A program made the position numbers and the translations under genes. The notes beneath the pieces are model-generated. The model searched no databases, had not been told where the DNA came from, and saw nothing but the letters and a program-made list of their open reading frames with translations. 26,363 nucleotides of DNA from Roseomonas xinghualingensis (lineage in GTDB: Bacteria > Pseudomonadota > Alphaproteobacteria > Acetobacterales > Acetobacteraceae): NCBI RefSeq assembly GCF_025791835.1, contig NZ_JAOXLP010000038.1, forward strand, positions 1 through 26,363. Direction: 5' to 3'. Each line of letters opens with the position of its first letter. Positions within the stretch are counted from its first letter, which is position 1. Below, in pieces: positions 1 through 8,198 of this stretch.

Positions 1-1092
1 CCCGCCCCACCGACAAGCCTGTCGGCGCCGGCGCCGCCAATCAGCGTATCATCGCCATCGCCGCCATAAAGGATGTCGTTTCCTGTCCCGCCATCCAGGC
101 GATTGGCGGCTGAGTTTCCGGTGAGCACGTTGTCGAGGCTGTTGCCGGTGCCGTTGATGGCCGCCGTGCCCGTGAGGGTGAGATTGTCGACGTGCTGCCC
201 GGCCATCGAGAAGCTGACGGAGCTCAGCACCAGATCGATGCCCTGTCCCTTCCACTCGATGACGACATCCCCCACGTCATCGACGATGTAGGTGTCGTTG
301 CCCTTGCCACCCTCCATCCTGTCGGCACCCGCACCGCCATCCAGGCGATTGGCGGCTGAGTTTCCGGTGAGCACGTTGTCGAGGCTGTTGCCGGTGCCGT
401 TGATGGCCGCCGTGCCTGTGAGGGTGAGGTTCTCGACGTGCAGCCCCGCCAGCGAGAAGCTGATGGAGCTCTGAACCAGATCGGTACCGGCTCCCTCCAA
501 CTCGACGACGAGGTCCCCCACGTCATCGACGACATAGGTGTCGTTGCCCGCCCCACCGACAAGCCTGTCGGCGCCGGCGCCGCCAATCAGCGTATCATCG
601 CCATCGCCGCCATAAAGGATGTCGTTTCCTGTCCCGCCATCCAGGCGATTGGCGGCTGAGTTTCCGGTGAGCACGTTGTCGAGGCTGTTGCCGGTGCCGT
701 TGATGGCCGCCGTGCCCGTGAGGGTGAGATTGTCGACGTGCTGCCCGGCCATCGAGAAGCTGACGGAGCTCAGCACCAGATCGATGCCCTGTCCCTTCCA
801 CTCGATGACGACATCCCCCACGTCATCGACGATGTAGGTGTCGTTGCCCTTGCCACCCTCCATCCTGTCGGCACCCGCACCGCCATCCAGGCGATTGGCG
901 GCTGAGTTTCCGGTGAGCACGTTGTCGAGGCTGTTGCCGGTGCCGTTGATGGCCGCCGTGCCTGTGAGGGTGAGGTTCTCGACGTGCAGCCCCGCCAGCG
1001 AGAAGCTGATGGAGCTCTGAACCAGATCGGTACCGGCTCCCTCCAACTCGACGACGAGGTCCCCCCCATGATCGACGATATAGGTGTCGTTG
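1..1092. repeat. Tandem duplication, 546-bp unit, inside the RTX region
   Basis: Bases 1-519 are identical to 547-1065 by direct reading. The copies then diverge: mismatches at 520/1066, 522/1068, 524/1070 and 533/1079, and strong divergence after about 1098. The unit is 182 codons, so the frame is kept. It consists of two related sub-units of 246 bp and 300 bp; for example 88-170 equals 334-416 exactly, and the rest of each sub-unit is similar but not identical. The longer sub-unit carries an extra block of calcium-binding nonapeptides. The array probably continues past base 1. Confidence 0.95.
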
Positions 1093-4000
1093 CCCGCGCC
1101 GCCCTCCATCCTGTCGGCTCCTGTGCCGCCATCCAGGATGTCGTCGCCATCACCGCCATAGAGGATGTCATGACCACCAAGGCCGCGGATCAGATCATTA
1201 CCGCCGAGGCCGTCAATGACGTCAGCCTGCGCAGTGCCAACCAGCTCATCATTGCCATTGGTTGGAGTATTGGACGCGGTGTGAGTCACCGTGACGGCGG
1301 TGGTTGTGTCCGAAGTGGTCGCGGTGCCGTCTGATACAGTGACCGTAAATCGGGTTGTATCTGTCTGCTGGGCAGGCAGCCTGTGATCCACAGGGTCGAA
1401 GACCAGTTGGCGCAGCGCGCTCTGAACCGTTCCCGGAGCGCCGGTGAAGCTGTAGGTGCCGTCTCCATTATCCACAAAGCCGCCCAGATTGGTGAGGCTT
1501 CCCTTTGCAGGATTGTCCAGCGCCACGGTCACGGTCACGATCGCGCCCTTATCCAGATCGGTGACCGTCATCGTAAGGAACGGCTTCACCGTCTGCACAT
1601 CGGTGATGCTGCTGGCCGCGGCACCCCCAAGTTCTGGCGCGGTATTCTCCGCAACAATCTTCAGATAGGCGACGTTCGTCTGGACAGGGGAGACCCCATC
1701 CGTATGGGTGATGGTCAGCTTGGCAAGGATGCTCTGGCCAGGTTGAGCCTGATGGCGGGCCGGCGTGAAAACAAGGCCGCGCAACGCAGCATCCGCCGCT
1801 GTTGCCGTTCCGACGAAAGTGTAGGTGCCATCGCTATTGTCCACGAAGCCATTCAGGTTCGTGAAGGTGCCCCGCGTCACCTTGTCGAGTGCGATTGTCA
1901 GCGTCGTCGTCTGACCCTGATCGGGATCCAGGTAGGAAGACGTGGCGAAGGGCTGAAGCGTCGCTTGGTCGCTGACTGCCTGTTCAACCACGATACCCGA
2001 AAGCAGAGGCTGATCGTTCACCGATTCCACGATCGTCTGCGTGGCATTGTTGCTAATCGTGTACTCGCCATTGTCGTAGGTCACCGTGAACTGGGTCGTA
2101 ACGGTGCCGCCAATGGATACTTGGTTAGATGTAGGCGTAAAACGCAGTCCCTGCAGGGCCGCATTCACCTCTGCCACTGTGCCGGTGAAGGTGTAGCCGC
2201 CCGCTCCATCAGAAACGAAGCCGGCCAGTTCGGTGAAGGTGCCGGTCCCAGCCTCGCTTGCACTGACGCGGACCGTGTGGGTGCGAGAGGACGTGTCGGC
2301 ATCGGTGATGGTCATCGACGCGAAGGGCGAGACCGTCTGCATGTCTGTCGCGCTGACCGTCGTGCCACCGCTGATGACCGGCGGTGGGAGAGCAATGCTG
2401 TTGAACTTGATGTCGATGGGGCGAACGTTGGTGTAGTTACCGTAGATGTGGATCACCTGGCCACCAAGGGCACTCAGACCGTCATAGCTTATGGTGAAAG
2501 TCAGCAGATCCCCGCTGCCCAGTGAACTGTAGCTGTGATCCGTAAGCCCCGAACCGCTCAGGCTGGAGCTTCCGGTGCCCGTGAAGTCCACATCCACCAA
2601 GCCAGAGATGGCTGCGGCTCCGGCCACGCCGAAATTGCCGATGGCGAAGGTCGTGGTGGAGGCCACGCCATAAATGAAGTTGATTTCGTAGGTCTGCACG
2701 CCGTTGACCATGCCGGTCATCTGCAGCATCTGGCCGGACAGGCCAATCGCGGCCAGGATTGCACCCTGGCCGACCACCACGTTGTCGCTGTAGGTCGCGC
2801 TGCTCTCTACATCGGCCTGCCAGGACTCGATCGTCTTGTAGGAGGTGCCCTGATAGATCCAGGCCTGGCTGGAGTTGCCCAGGGCTGAGTAGTAGTTGTT
2901 CCCGGAGATGTTTGCGGCGGTGGAGCCATCCCAGACCGTCAGGAAGCTGTCCGGCGCGCCAAGATAGACAACATTGTTGCCGACGACGACGGCGTTCTTC
3001 GCGGCGTATTGGCCTCCTCCAGCATCGCCGATATTGATGGCGTCCGGGTTAAAGTCTGCCTCCAGGTAACTGGTGTTGTACAGGAACTGAACCCCATCCC
3101 CGCCCTTCTGGTACAGGCTCTTGGAGGTGGTCCGCGTGTCTGTGTTGTCAAAAACCAACGTCTCGCCGGACATGCCCTTCAGGACATAGGCAAGGCTCGT
3201 ATAGTCCAGGGCATTGTCGAAGACCTTCGCACCGTCCTGCCAGCCGACCAGGATGCCATGGAGCTTGGCCGCCTCCGCGCCTTCGTCACCAAAGCCGCTG
3301 TTGCCGTAGATCTCAAATCCATTTGCGTGGTTACGCGCCGCGGCGCCGGGGTCGGAATCATGGCCGACCAGGATGATCTTGCCGGCGGTGCCGTCCAGGT
3401 CGTTGCGCAGCTCGTTGTACCGGATGATACCACCGGAGATATCAATCGGGTTGGTCTTCTCGTAGGTGACCAGGACCGTGTATCCGGTCTGGTCGGCTGA
3501 GATTCCCGTCTGCGTGATCTGGTTATACTCGATGAGCGGGGCCTGCACGTCCGTCAGGCGGATGCCGTAATAGATGCCGCCCGTACCAGCGGCATCGGTG
3601 CCCGTGGCGTGCAGATTCGCGCTGACACCGGAGATCTCGACCGTGGTTCCAGCCGCATCCGCATCGATGGTGGCGATGCCGCCGAAGCCGGCGCGCCAGA
3701 CATCGGCGATGTCGACGGAACCACCGGTTACGCTCACCTTGCCCGCCATGAGGGCAGGGATGTTGATCATGCTCAGCGCACTGGTTGCGGTGAACTCGAC
3801 ATTGTCCAGATCAAGATTGACCTTGGTGCCGGCGCTGGTGCCCTGGATGCCGTAGCTGGTCGGGTTGACGAGACGCGTGCCATCGAGGTGAAGGGTGTAA
3901 GCTGACGGCTGATCGTTGACGGTGATCAGGGTCGTCGCGGTGTTGGCGCCATCGATGATGATCTTGCCGAAGGTGACGGTGCCACCCTGGTCCTCGGAAA

Positions 4001-4265
4001 TGCCGACGACACGAGACTGCCCCTCGACAGCCCGGATCGTTGCACCATAGTCGGTGACGCTCTCGATACTGATGGCCTTACTGATTTGAAGCGTCTTGGC
4101 TGGGGAGTAGACGCCGTCATTCAGCTTGATGGTGTCGCCGTCGGCCGCGGCCGCATTCGCTTTGTCAATCGTCGCGAAAGGTCGCTCGAAGGAGCCGTCG
4201 CCCGTCAGATCATTCCCGGCAGGAATACCATTCACGGCGGCGGCAGACACATAAAAGGTCGTCAT
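1..4265 (-). CDS. Large RTX protein: beta-helix region, cadherin-like repeats, RTX repeats (3' end outside window)
   Basis: An open frame runs from ATG at 4265 to the window edge (about 1,421 codons, no stop seen), with AGGGA seven bases before the ATG. Residues 1-485 begin with a parallel beta-helix type start (SFERPFATIDKANAAAADGD, then DTIKLNDGVYS) followed by many short Gly/Asn/Asp-rich strands. This resembles DUF1565/pectate-lyase-fold proteins, but I see no catalytic signature. Residues ~627-986 hold three repeats of ~115 residues with a shared core (TFTNLNGFVDNSDGTYTF and variants), similar to cadherin/VCBS-like modules. From ~1002 come RTX nonapeptides (GGDGDDTLIGG, GGAGADRL) and 82- and 100-residue units carrying NDTYVVDD and NLTLTGTAAINGTGNS. 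There is no N-terminal signal peptide, which fits type I secretion with a C-terminal signal beyond the window. No T1SS genes are in view. Likely an adhesin, matrix protein or polysaccharide-acting enzyme; exact function unknown. G+C is visibly lower than in neighbouring genes. Confidence 0.88.
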   Translation of the reverse strand, partial: MTTFYVSAAAVNGIPAGNDLTGDGSFERPFATIDKANAAAADGDTIKLNDGVYSPAKTLQISKAISIESVTDYGATIRAVEGQSRVVGISEDQGGTVTFGKIIIDGANTATTLITVNDQPSAYTLHLDGTRLVNPTSYGIQGTSAGTKVNLDLDNVEFTATSALSMINIPALMAGKVSVTGGSVDIADVWRAGFGGIATIDADAAGTTVEISGVSANLHATGTDAAGTGGIYYGIRLTDVQAPLIEYNQITQTGISADQTGYTVLVTYEKTNPIDISGGIIRYNELRNDLDGTAGKIILVGHDSDPGAAARNHANGFEIYGNSGFGDEGAEAAKLHGILVGWQDGAKVFDNALDYTSLAYVLKGMSGETLVFDNTDTRTTSKSLYQKGGDGVQFLYNTSYLEADFNPDAINIGDAGGGQYAAKNAVVVGNNVVYLGAPDSFLTVWDGSTAANISGNNYYSALGNSSQAWIYQGTSYKTIESWQADVESSATYSDNVVVGQGAILAAIGLSGQMLQMTGMVNGVQTYEINFIYGVASTTTFAIGNFGVAGAAAISGLVDVDFTGTGSSSLSGSGLTDHSYSSLGSGDLLTFTISYDGLSALGGQVIHIYGNYTNVRPIDIKFNSIALPPPVISGGTTVSATDMQTVSPFASMTITDADTSSRTHTVRVSASEAGTGTFTELAGFVSDGAGGYTFTGTVAEVNAALQGLRFTPTSNQVSIGGTVTTQFTVTYDNGEYTISNNATQTIVESVNDQPLLSGIVVEQAVSDQATLQPFATSSYLDPDQGQTTTLTIALDKVTRGTFTNLNGFVDNSDGTYTFVGTATAADAALRGLVFTPARHQAQPGQSILAKLTITHTDGVSPVQTNVAYLKIVAENTAPELGGAAASSITDVQTVKPFLTMTVTDLDKGAIVTVTVALDNPAKGSLTNLGGFVDNGDGTYSFTGAPGTVQSALRQLVFDPVDHRLPAQQTDTTRFTVTVSDGTATTSDTTTAVTVTHTASNTPTNGNDELVGTAQADVIDGLGGNDLIRGLGGHDILYGGDGDDILDGGTGADRMEGGAGNDTYIVDHGGDLVVELEGAGTDLVQSSISFSLAGLHVENLTLTGTAAINGTGNSLDNVLTGNSAANRLDGGAGADRMEGGKGNDTYIVDDVGDVVIEWKGQGIDLVLSSVSFSMAGQHVDNLTLTGTAAINGTGNSLDNVLTGNSAANRLDGGTGNDILYGGDGDDTLIGGAGADRLVGGAGNDTYVVDDVGDLVVELEGAGTDLVQSSISFSLAGLHVENLTLTGTAAINGTGNSLDNVLTGNSAANRLDGGAGADRMEGGKGNDTYIVDDVGDVVIEWKGQGIDLVLSSVSFSMAGQHVDNLTLTGTAAINGTGNSLDNVLTGNSAANRLDGGTGNDILYGGDGDDTLIGGAGADRLVGGA

Positions 4266-4781
4266 CGTGTGGTCCCTGCGCTGCCGCATGATTCAGTGCG
4301 GAATGCGGAAATGAACAGCGGCAAAGAAACCAAAACGGATCGATTGCCGAAGCGGCCGCATCGCTGGCCTCGGCGGTATTCCTCTCGGGCGGCCGCGGGC
4401 GTCAGTCGGCCCAAGCCCTGGGTGCTTATGACGGAGGGGTTCAGTGCGCTGCCAAGGAGGCCAAGCGAATTAGCCATGACCACCTTCGCGTCCTGGGCCA
4501 GACCAATCAATGATGTCGCACCTTCTTTCCTCGCGGGGCTGCATCGCGCAGCGCCAGGTCAGCTTCCCAACTCAGCCAACCTCTTAATGGATCATCTGGA
4601 ATTTGGGTGCCGTGGAAACTGGCCCGGATTGGCTGCCAAAGCGAACCCGGTTGATGTTCTGGACTGGAAAAAATTAAAATAGCAGCCAGTTGCGCCCGGC
4701 CCAGGGCGACGACCATTTTCATGATGGCAAAGATGTCATCGCCAGGGCCGGTGCGGCGTAGCGCCTTAGGGGGTGGTTGTA
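4266..4781. other. Intergenic region between RTX gene and amidase operon
   Basis: This 516-bp stretch lies upstream of the RTX gene and downstream of the AtzG-like gene, both on the minus strand, so it should hold the RTX promoter and the end of the amidase transcript. I see no convincing protein family in any frame. A minus-strand frame from ATG 4477 (preceded by GAAGG) ends in a TGA at 4264-4262 that overlaps the RTX ATG. A plus-strand frame also stays open across much of the area. Neither is recognisable. A direct repeat of TGCGGAA occurs just upstream of the RTX start, near 4298-4311. The part near 4668-4680 is A+T rich. Confidence 0.5.
4668..4708 (-). terminator. Possible terminator after the amidase operon
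   Basis: Read on the minus strand, a 5-bp G/C stem (CGCCC at 4708-4704 pairing with GGGCG at 4697-4693, 6-base loop) is followed by a T-rich run at 4680-4668 (ATTTTAATTTTTT). About 13 bases separate stem and T-run, longer than in a classical intrinsic terminator, so this is only a candidate. Confidence 0.25.
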
Positions 4782-4988
4782 CTAGTCAGTGGGGCGGGTG
4801 TGAGGCAGCACCAGCACATTCGCCGGCTCGGCGGAAACAGGTAGCGGAGCCCGTACCACCTCTGCTGCCTGATCGAGGATGGTAATCAACTCGTCCAGCG
4901 GCGCAAGATCCTCGGGCGGCAACCGCAGTCCGCAGGCATGCAGGCGCTCTTCCAGCCGGGGGCGCTCCATCACCGTCTCTCCGCTCAT
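4782..4988 (-). CDS. AtzG-like small amidase partner (DUF4089-type)
   Basis: 68 residues. The ATG at 4988 overlaps the amidase stop as ATGA, which implies translational coupling. The protein is mostly predicted helix (LEERLHACGLRLPPEDLAPL, then DELITILDQAAEVV) and ends in an extended segment with PLPVSAEPANVLVLP. That closing pattern, Pro-Leu-Pro followed by a Glu-Pro-Ala turn, is what I expect of AtzG-like proteins. These are GatC-like small subunits that wrap around amidase-signature enzymes such as AtzE and stabilise them. Position and size support this; the sequence is too short for certainty. It is the last gene of the operon. Confidence 0.65.
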   Translation of the reverse strand: MSGETVMERPRLEERLHACGLRLPPEDLAPLDELITILDQAAEVVRAPLPVSAEPANVLVLPHTRPTD

Positions 4989-6406
4989 GCGTCCACCACC
5001 TCCAAAAGAGGGCGTCGGGCGCGTGTGCCCAGCGCCCGCTCCACTGCGTCTCCGATCCGCAGCACCATGGCATCGCCGAAGGGTCGCCCGGCGATCTGCA
5101 GCCCCACTGGTAGCCCCTCCGGCGAGAAGCCGTTGCAGACCGACAAGGCCGGGCCGCCCACCAGATTGAAGACGCGGGCAAAGAAGGCGGGGGGTCCCTT
5201 CGGCGCCATCGTATCCACCCCCATCGGCTCCGCCGTGCCACGCGCGGTGGGGAAGACCACCGCATCCAACCCCTCCATGGCCTCCAGAGTGCGCGCGATC
5301 AGCAAGGACCGGCGCCGCTGAGCATGCAGGTAATCGCTTGCGGTGACGAAGGCGCCAGAGGCGAGGCGCCGCCGGCCATAGGCCCCGTAACGCGAGGCAT
5401 CCTCGGTCAGCCAGGCCTCGTGGATCGCCCAGGATTCCGCCCGAGCAATGATGTTGCCCGGTGCGGCGTACTCCCCGAAGGCCGGAAGGGTCACGTCGAA
5501 GACCTCGGCCCCCAGTTCCCGCATGACCCGAAGCGAGTCCTCCATGGCGGTCAGGACAGGTGGCGTGCAGGGCAGGTCACACTCGAAGAAATGGCGCACC
5601 ACGCCAATGCGGAGCCCGGCCAGGCCATGACGGCGGCCCTCTGCGATGGCCCCGGCGAAATCCGGGGCGGGCACATCGGCGCTGGCTGGATCTCCGGGGT
5701 CATACCCCGCGAGTGCTTCCATCATCAGCGCGCAGTCCTCGGCCGTCCATGCCATCGGACCGGCATGGTCCAGCGACCAGGAGAGGGGAAGCACGCCCTT
5801 GCGGCTGACAAGCCCATAAGTTGGCTTGTGGCCTGCGATGCCGCACCAGGCGGCCGGGTTGCGGATCGAGCCTCCGGTGTCCGACCCCATGGCGCCTGGC
5901 AGAAGTCCCGCTGCCACGGCAACCGCCGAGCCGGAGGAAGAGCCGGTGGGATCAAGGCGACGGTCCCACGGGTTGCGCGCCGGCGGCCAGGGCAGATCGA
6001 AGGAGGTGCCGCCCAGGGCGAACTCCCAGGTTGAGAGCTTCGCAGGGATCACCGCTCCCGCCTCGCGCAGTAGGCGGACGGTGGTGGCGTCCTCCGCCGG
6101 CACATGGTCCCGCAGCACGGCGGAATGGGCCGTGGTCGGGATGCCAGCGGTTTCGTAGATGTCCTTCAGCCCGATCGGGATGCCATGCAGCGGCCCGCGC
6201 AGGCGCCCGGCGGCAATCTCCGCCTCCGCCGCCCCGGCTTCGGCCATGGCACGCTCCTCCAGCAACAGGAGCACGCTGTTCAACCCGCCATCCAGCGCCT
6301 TGATGCGCGCGATGCAGGCCTCCATCAGCTCTACGGGCGAGAGAGCGCGCGACGCAATGCGCCGCGACAGCTCCGCCAGGCTAAGCGCATGCAACTCCGC
6401 GCTCAT
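4985..6406 (-). CDS. Amidase-signature family amidohydrolase (AtzE/GatA-like)
   Basis: 473 residues, the usual length for the family. The Ser-cisSer-Lys catalytic triad is visible: Lys81 in GLKDIYET, cis-Ser156 in TGSSSGS, and nucleophile Ser180 in GSDTGGSIRNPAAW. The nucleophile lies 24 residues after the cis-Ser, as in GatA and malonamidase. It should hydrolyse a carboxamide to a carboxylate and ammonia in the cytoplasm. The substrate cannot be read from sequence. The ATG at 6406 overlaps the stop of the upstream binding-protein gene, and its own stop overlaps the AtzG-like gene, so all three are coupled. The neighbours argue for a catabolic amidase taking an imported substrate, rather than the tRNA amidotransferase GatA: no gatB or gatC is present. 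Confidence 0.92.
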   Translation of the reverse strand: MSAELHALSLAELSRRIASRALSPVELMEACIARIKALDGGLNSVLLLLEERAMAEAGAAEAEIAAGRLRGPLHGIPIGLKDIYETAGIPTTAHSAVLRDHVPAEDATTVRLLREAGAVIPAKLSTWEFALGGTSFDLPWPPARNPWDRRLDPTGSSSGSAVAVAAGLLPGAMGSDTGGSIRNPAAWCGIAGHKPTYGLVSRKGVLPLSWSLDHAGPMAWTAEDCALMMEALAGYDPGDPASADVPAPDFAGAIAEGRRHGLAGLRIGVVRHFFECDLPCTPPVLTAMEDSLRVMRELGAEVFDVTLPAFGEYAAPGNIIARAESWAIHEAWLTEDASRYGAYGRRRLASGAFVTASDYLHAQRRRSLLIARTLEAMEGLDAVVFPTARGTAEPMGVDTMAPKGPPAFFARVFNLVGGPALSVCNGFSPEGLPVGLQIAGRPFGDAMVLRIGDAVERALGTRARRPLLEVVDA

Positions 6407-8019
6407 TGCATGTCCACCGTCGCGAGGTCCTGGAACCAGGACTGGGCGGAGACGAAGCCGCGCACCTTGCGCGCCATCGCACGGGGGTTGAGATCATGCA
6501 CGACATAGAGCCAGGGCGCGCCATCGACGAGCCGCTCATGCGCGCGCACAACCGCTGCGCGCATCACAGCGGGGTCGGTCGCCTGTTCCACTTCGGTGAA
6601 GGCTGCGTCGAAAGCGGGGTCGATCCAGTGACCGGAGTTGGATCCACGAGGAGAGACATTCGGGCCCAGAAACCACCGGGCCATTTGCGAGGGATCGGAC
6701 GAGACGAGCGAAATGTTCAGCGCATCAGCGCCCAGCCAGGTCGGCTGGTCGGGCGAGGCGCGCAACCCGCCAAGCAACGTGTTCCATTCGACCACGCGGA
6801 ACTCCACCTGCACGCCGCAATGCTCGCGAAGGGATTCCTGCAGCGCCTCGTTCATCGGCTGCGGCAGCATCTGCCCGGAACCGGAGGTGGAAATGCCCAC
6901 CGTCAGGCGCAGCGGGCGCTGCGGGCCATAGCCGGCCTCGGCCAGCAGCGCCTTGCCGCGCACGGGATCGAGCCGGTAGGCATTCTGCGGGCGGCCGAAG
7001 AGCGGGTTGGACTTATTGTAGAAACCGACCGAGGGCTCGGCCGTGCCGTTCAGCAGCTCCACCAGCCCATCGCGGTCGATGCAGTAGTTCAGCGCCTGCC
7101 GCACGCGCACGTCCGCCACGGGGCTGCCCTGCTTGCCGGCGGCAAAGACCCAGGGCCAGACATGCGGGTAGGAATTCGTGACAATGTTAAAGCCCGCTTG
7201 GCGCAGAGGTCCGACACCATCAGGCGGGGGTACCTCGATCCAGTCCACCTGCCCGGAACGCAGCGCAGCCAGGCGGGTGTTCGCCTCCGGAATGGGTAAC
7301 AGCAGGATACGGTCCAGCTTCGCTCGGCGCGCGGCGTCCCAGTAGTCGTCGTTGCGCGAAAGCTCGACACTCTGGCGCGGGGTGAAGCGGGAGATGCGGA
7401 AGGGGCCTGTGCCCGCCGCGCCCTTGGCTGCCACCTGCGCCCAGTCACGCCCTACATCCTCCCAGGATCTGGGCGAGGTGAAGAGGATGTAGACGGAGAG
7501 ATACGGGAAGTAGGAAATGGGCCGCACGGTCTCGATCTCCACCGTGCGGTCGTCGATCTTGCGGTATCCCGCGACGCCTGAAACACGGCCGCGCACGATC
7601 GCGGCGCCGGCGGGCTCGGCCTGCGGTGCGCCATCGCGGAAGAAGCGGTCCATGTTCCAGATCACGGCATCCGCGTCGAAGGGGGCTCCGTCATGAAAGC
7701 GCACGCCCTGGCGCAGATGGAAGCGCCACTTCTTCGGATCGGAGGGGTCCTGCTCCCAACGCTCGGCAAGGCCGGGGCGGAGATCGGCGAGGACATCGGC
7801 GCGCGAAAGGTCCCAGAGCGCAAGGCTCTCGAAAACCGGATAGCCAAGGAAACGCAGGCCCTCATAACCATTGTTCGGCATGCCGCTGGTGGTCGGCACG
7901 TCGGAAGCGGTCATGGCGATGCGCAGAACTTTCGGCGCGGGCTGCGCCTCTGCCCGTCGTTCAGCGGCAAGGAGCCCTATGGCGAGCAGGCCGGCGGCGA
8001 GTAATCGTGTCTTGCTCAC
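6403..8019 (-). CDS. ABC transporter substrate-binding protein, SBP family 5 (peptide/nickel/opine type)
   Basis: 538 residues from the GTG at 8019. A longer frame from 8106 exists, but its extra 29 residues are not signal-like. The GTG is preceded by AAGGA and opens directly into a secretion signal (SKTRLLAAGLLAIGLLAA, then AEAQPAP, cleavage near residue 26). The mature protein has SBP5 hallmarks: PGLAERWEQDPSDPKKWRFH, LRQGVRFHDGAPFDADAVIW, and later VRQALNYCIDRDGLVELLNG. It should bind a peptide-like or other small organic solute in the periplasm. The stop overlaps the amidase ATG, so the enzyme may act on the bound solute. The partner permeases and ATPases (DppBCDF type) are not adjacent, so it must borrow a transporter from elsewhere. 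Confidence 0.93.
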   Translation of the reverse strand: MSKTRLLAAGLLAIGLLAAERRAEAQPAPKVLRIAMTASDVPTTSGMPNNGYEGLRFLGYPVFESLALWDLSRADVLADLRPGLAERWEQDPSDPKKWRFHLRQGVRFHDGAPFDADAVIWNMDRFFRDGAPQAEPAGAAIVRGRVSGVAGYRKIDDRTVEIETVRPISYFPYLSVYILFTSPRSWEDVGRDWAQVAAKGAAGTGPFRISRFTPRQSVELSRNDDYWDAARRAKLDRILLLPIPEANTRLAALRSGQVDWIEVPPPDGVGPLRQAGFNIVTNSYPHVWPWVFAAGKQGSPVADVRVRQALNYCIDRDGLVELLNGTAEPSVGFYNKSNPLFGRPQNAYRLDPVRGKALLAEAGYGPQRPLRLTVGISTSGSGQMLPQPMNEALQESLREHCGVQVEFRVVEWNTLLGGLRASPDQPTWLGADALNISLVSSDPSQMARWFLGPNVSPRGSNSGHWIDPAFDAAFTEVEQATDPAVMRAAVVRAHERLVDGAPWLYVVHDLNPRAMARKVRGFVSAQSWFQDLATVDMQ

Positions 8020-8198
8020 GTCGTAATCGTCCTTGCGCGGTTGCCGCCGCGGGCCTCCGCGGCATGTCGCCGGCAGTATGAGCAAGACTTGTGCCTGAAT
8101 GCGCAACGTTTTCGTTGCGGTGTGCCGATCTCCTCCTGGCGCCGCCCATCAAGTGGAAGCGCCGAAGAGAGGTGGTCAGGTCACGGCGAGACTCACGG

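Noticed and set aside
1..1092. Tandem repeats considered as a CRISPR array
   Set aside because: The units are 246-300 bp, coding and in frame with RTX motifs; there are no short palindromic repeats with unique spacers.
49..1334. Many open frames on both strands of the RTX repeat region
   Set aside because: They recur with the 546-bp repeat and are Arg/Ser/Pro-rich shadows of the minus-strand RTX frame, which alone gives a recognisable repeat protein.
1383..2525. Plus-strand open frame of 380 codons
   Set aside because: It runs antisense to the cadherin-like repeats of the RTX gene and its product resembles no family; the antisense frame is a by-product of codon bias.
4507..4722. Minus-strand frame of 71 codons beginning with MKMVVALGRAQLAA
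   Set aside because: It looks like a short signal peptide at first, but has no ribosome site, no recognisable domain, and contains the A+T-rich run that may be the end of the amidase transcript.
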